Source: Niallia taxi
GTDB lineage: Bacteria; Bacillota; Bacilli; Bacillales; Cytobacillaceae
Assembly (NCBI RefSeq): GCF_032818155.1
Contig: NZ_CP102589.1
Span: 2,156,001 to 2,220,000, forward strand
Direction: 5' to 3'
Length of the DNA stretch: 64,000 bases
The position numbers and the translations under genes are program-made. The notes beneath the pieces were generated by a model. The model did not search any database. It was not told where the DNA came from and worked only from the letters and a program-made list of their open reading frames with translations. Positions 63,856 to 64,000 of this stretch are shown in pieces. Position 1 is the stretch's first letter. Every line of letters starts with the position of its first letter.

Positions 63856-64000
63856 ATGTTTAATCGGGAGCTTGTTAAAGGAAGCACTTCTTTAATTCTT
63901 TTGCAGCTATTAGCCGAGAAAGAAATGTATGGCTATGAACTGGTGAAGGAGATGGAAAGCCGCAGTGACTATTCTCTGCAGGTGAAGGAAGGTACATTAT
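63856..64000 (+). CDS. PadR-family regulator, N-terminal part
   Basis: The frame runs off the window end. The 48 visible residues ([48 protein letters not shown]) are the winged helix start of PadR regulators, where [12 protein letters not shown] and MYGYEL are diagnostic. TAGGTGAAAAT precedes the ATG. Target unknown. Confidence 0.87.
   Translation, partial: MFNRELVKGSTSLILLQLLAEKEMYGYELVKEMESRSDYSLQVKEGTL

Overview
The window is A+T-rich chromosomal DNA from a low-G+C, endospore-forming Bacillaceae bacterium. The evidence is purine-rich ribosome binding sites with AAGGAGG-type cores, three T-box riboswitches, a GerA-type germinant receptor subunit, a Fur box in front of a YwjA-like ABC transporter, and protein sequences close to Bacillus families. 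The trp operon carries its own trpG and is read through two tandem tryptophan T-boxes instead of the B. subtilis TRAP system, so the organism is not from the B. subtilis group. A Niallia/Cytobacillus/B. cereus-like relative is an inference only.

Layout. 0-3.2 kb: end of a DeoR-type regulator, fruK and fruA (fructose uptake). 3.2-5.3 kb: an MFS exporter and a MOSC protein. 5.3-12.4 kb: sigma-A promoter, two Trp T-boxes and the full trpEGDCFBA operon with a terminator. 12.5-28.9 kb: a mixed region of small operons: metallo-beta-lactamase-fold hydrolase with a TetR regulator; a second TetR and an amidohydrolase sharing a 12-5-12 operator; MarR with an MFS pump; GNAT, DJ-1/PfpI and WYL proteins; small membrane proteins; and two interrupted genes.

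28.9-53.7 kb is an accessory island. Mostly single-gene units (kinase-like P-loop protein, GNAT, Asp/Glu racemase, azoreductase with Rrf2 regulator, SDR with MarR regulator, an arsenic cluster, an orphan gerA-type gene, a MEDS protein, LysE with LysR) are separated by copies of a dispersed imperfect-palindrome repeat that I see only in this interval. A group II intron with an RT-HNH protein sits inside one copy. Debris of an MFS gene, a resolvase and an IS3 transposase follows it. The island ends in a decayed thioredoxin gene, a frameshifted secreted peptide gene whose signal sequence holds a slipping pentanucleotide tract, and a tiny overlapping membrane protein.

53.7-64 kb returns to ordinary chromosome: LysR regulator, Fur-controlled ywjA, EmrE/DMT transporter, HAD phosphatase, proline T-box with proBA, AEC transporter, YitT protein and the start of a PadR regulator.

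The most interesting items are (1) the repeat family, whose terminal arms differ between copies yet stay complementary within a copy; (2) the possible secreted-peptide/immunity locus at 52.6-53.3 kb; (3) the arsenic cluster, where one MarR operator geometry precedes both marR and arsN1; and (4) an in-frame repeat in the cysteine loop of an Rrf2 sensor. No rRNA, tRNA or CRISPR array was seen.
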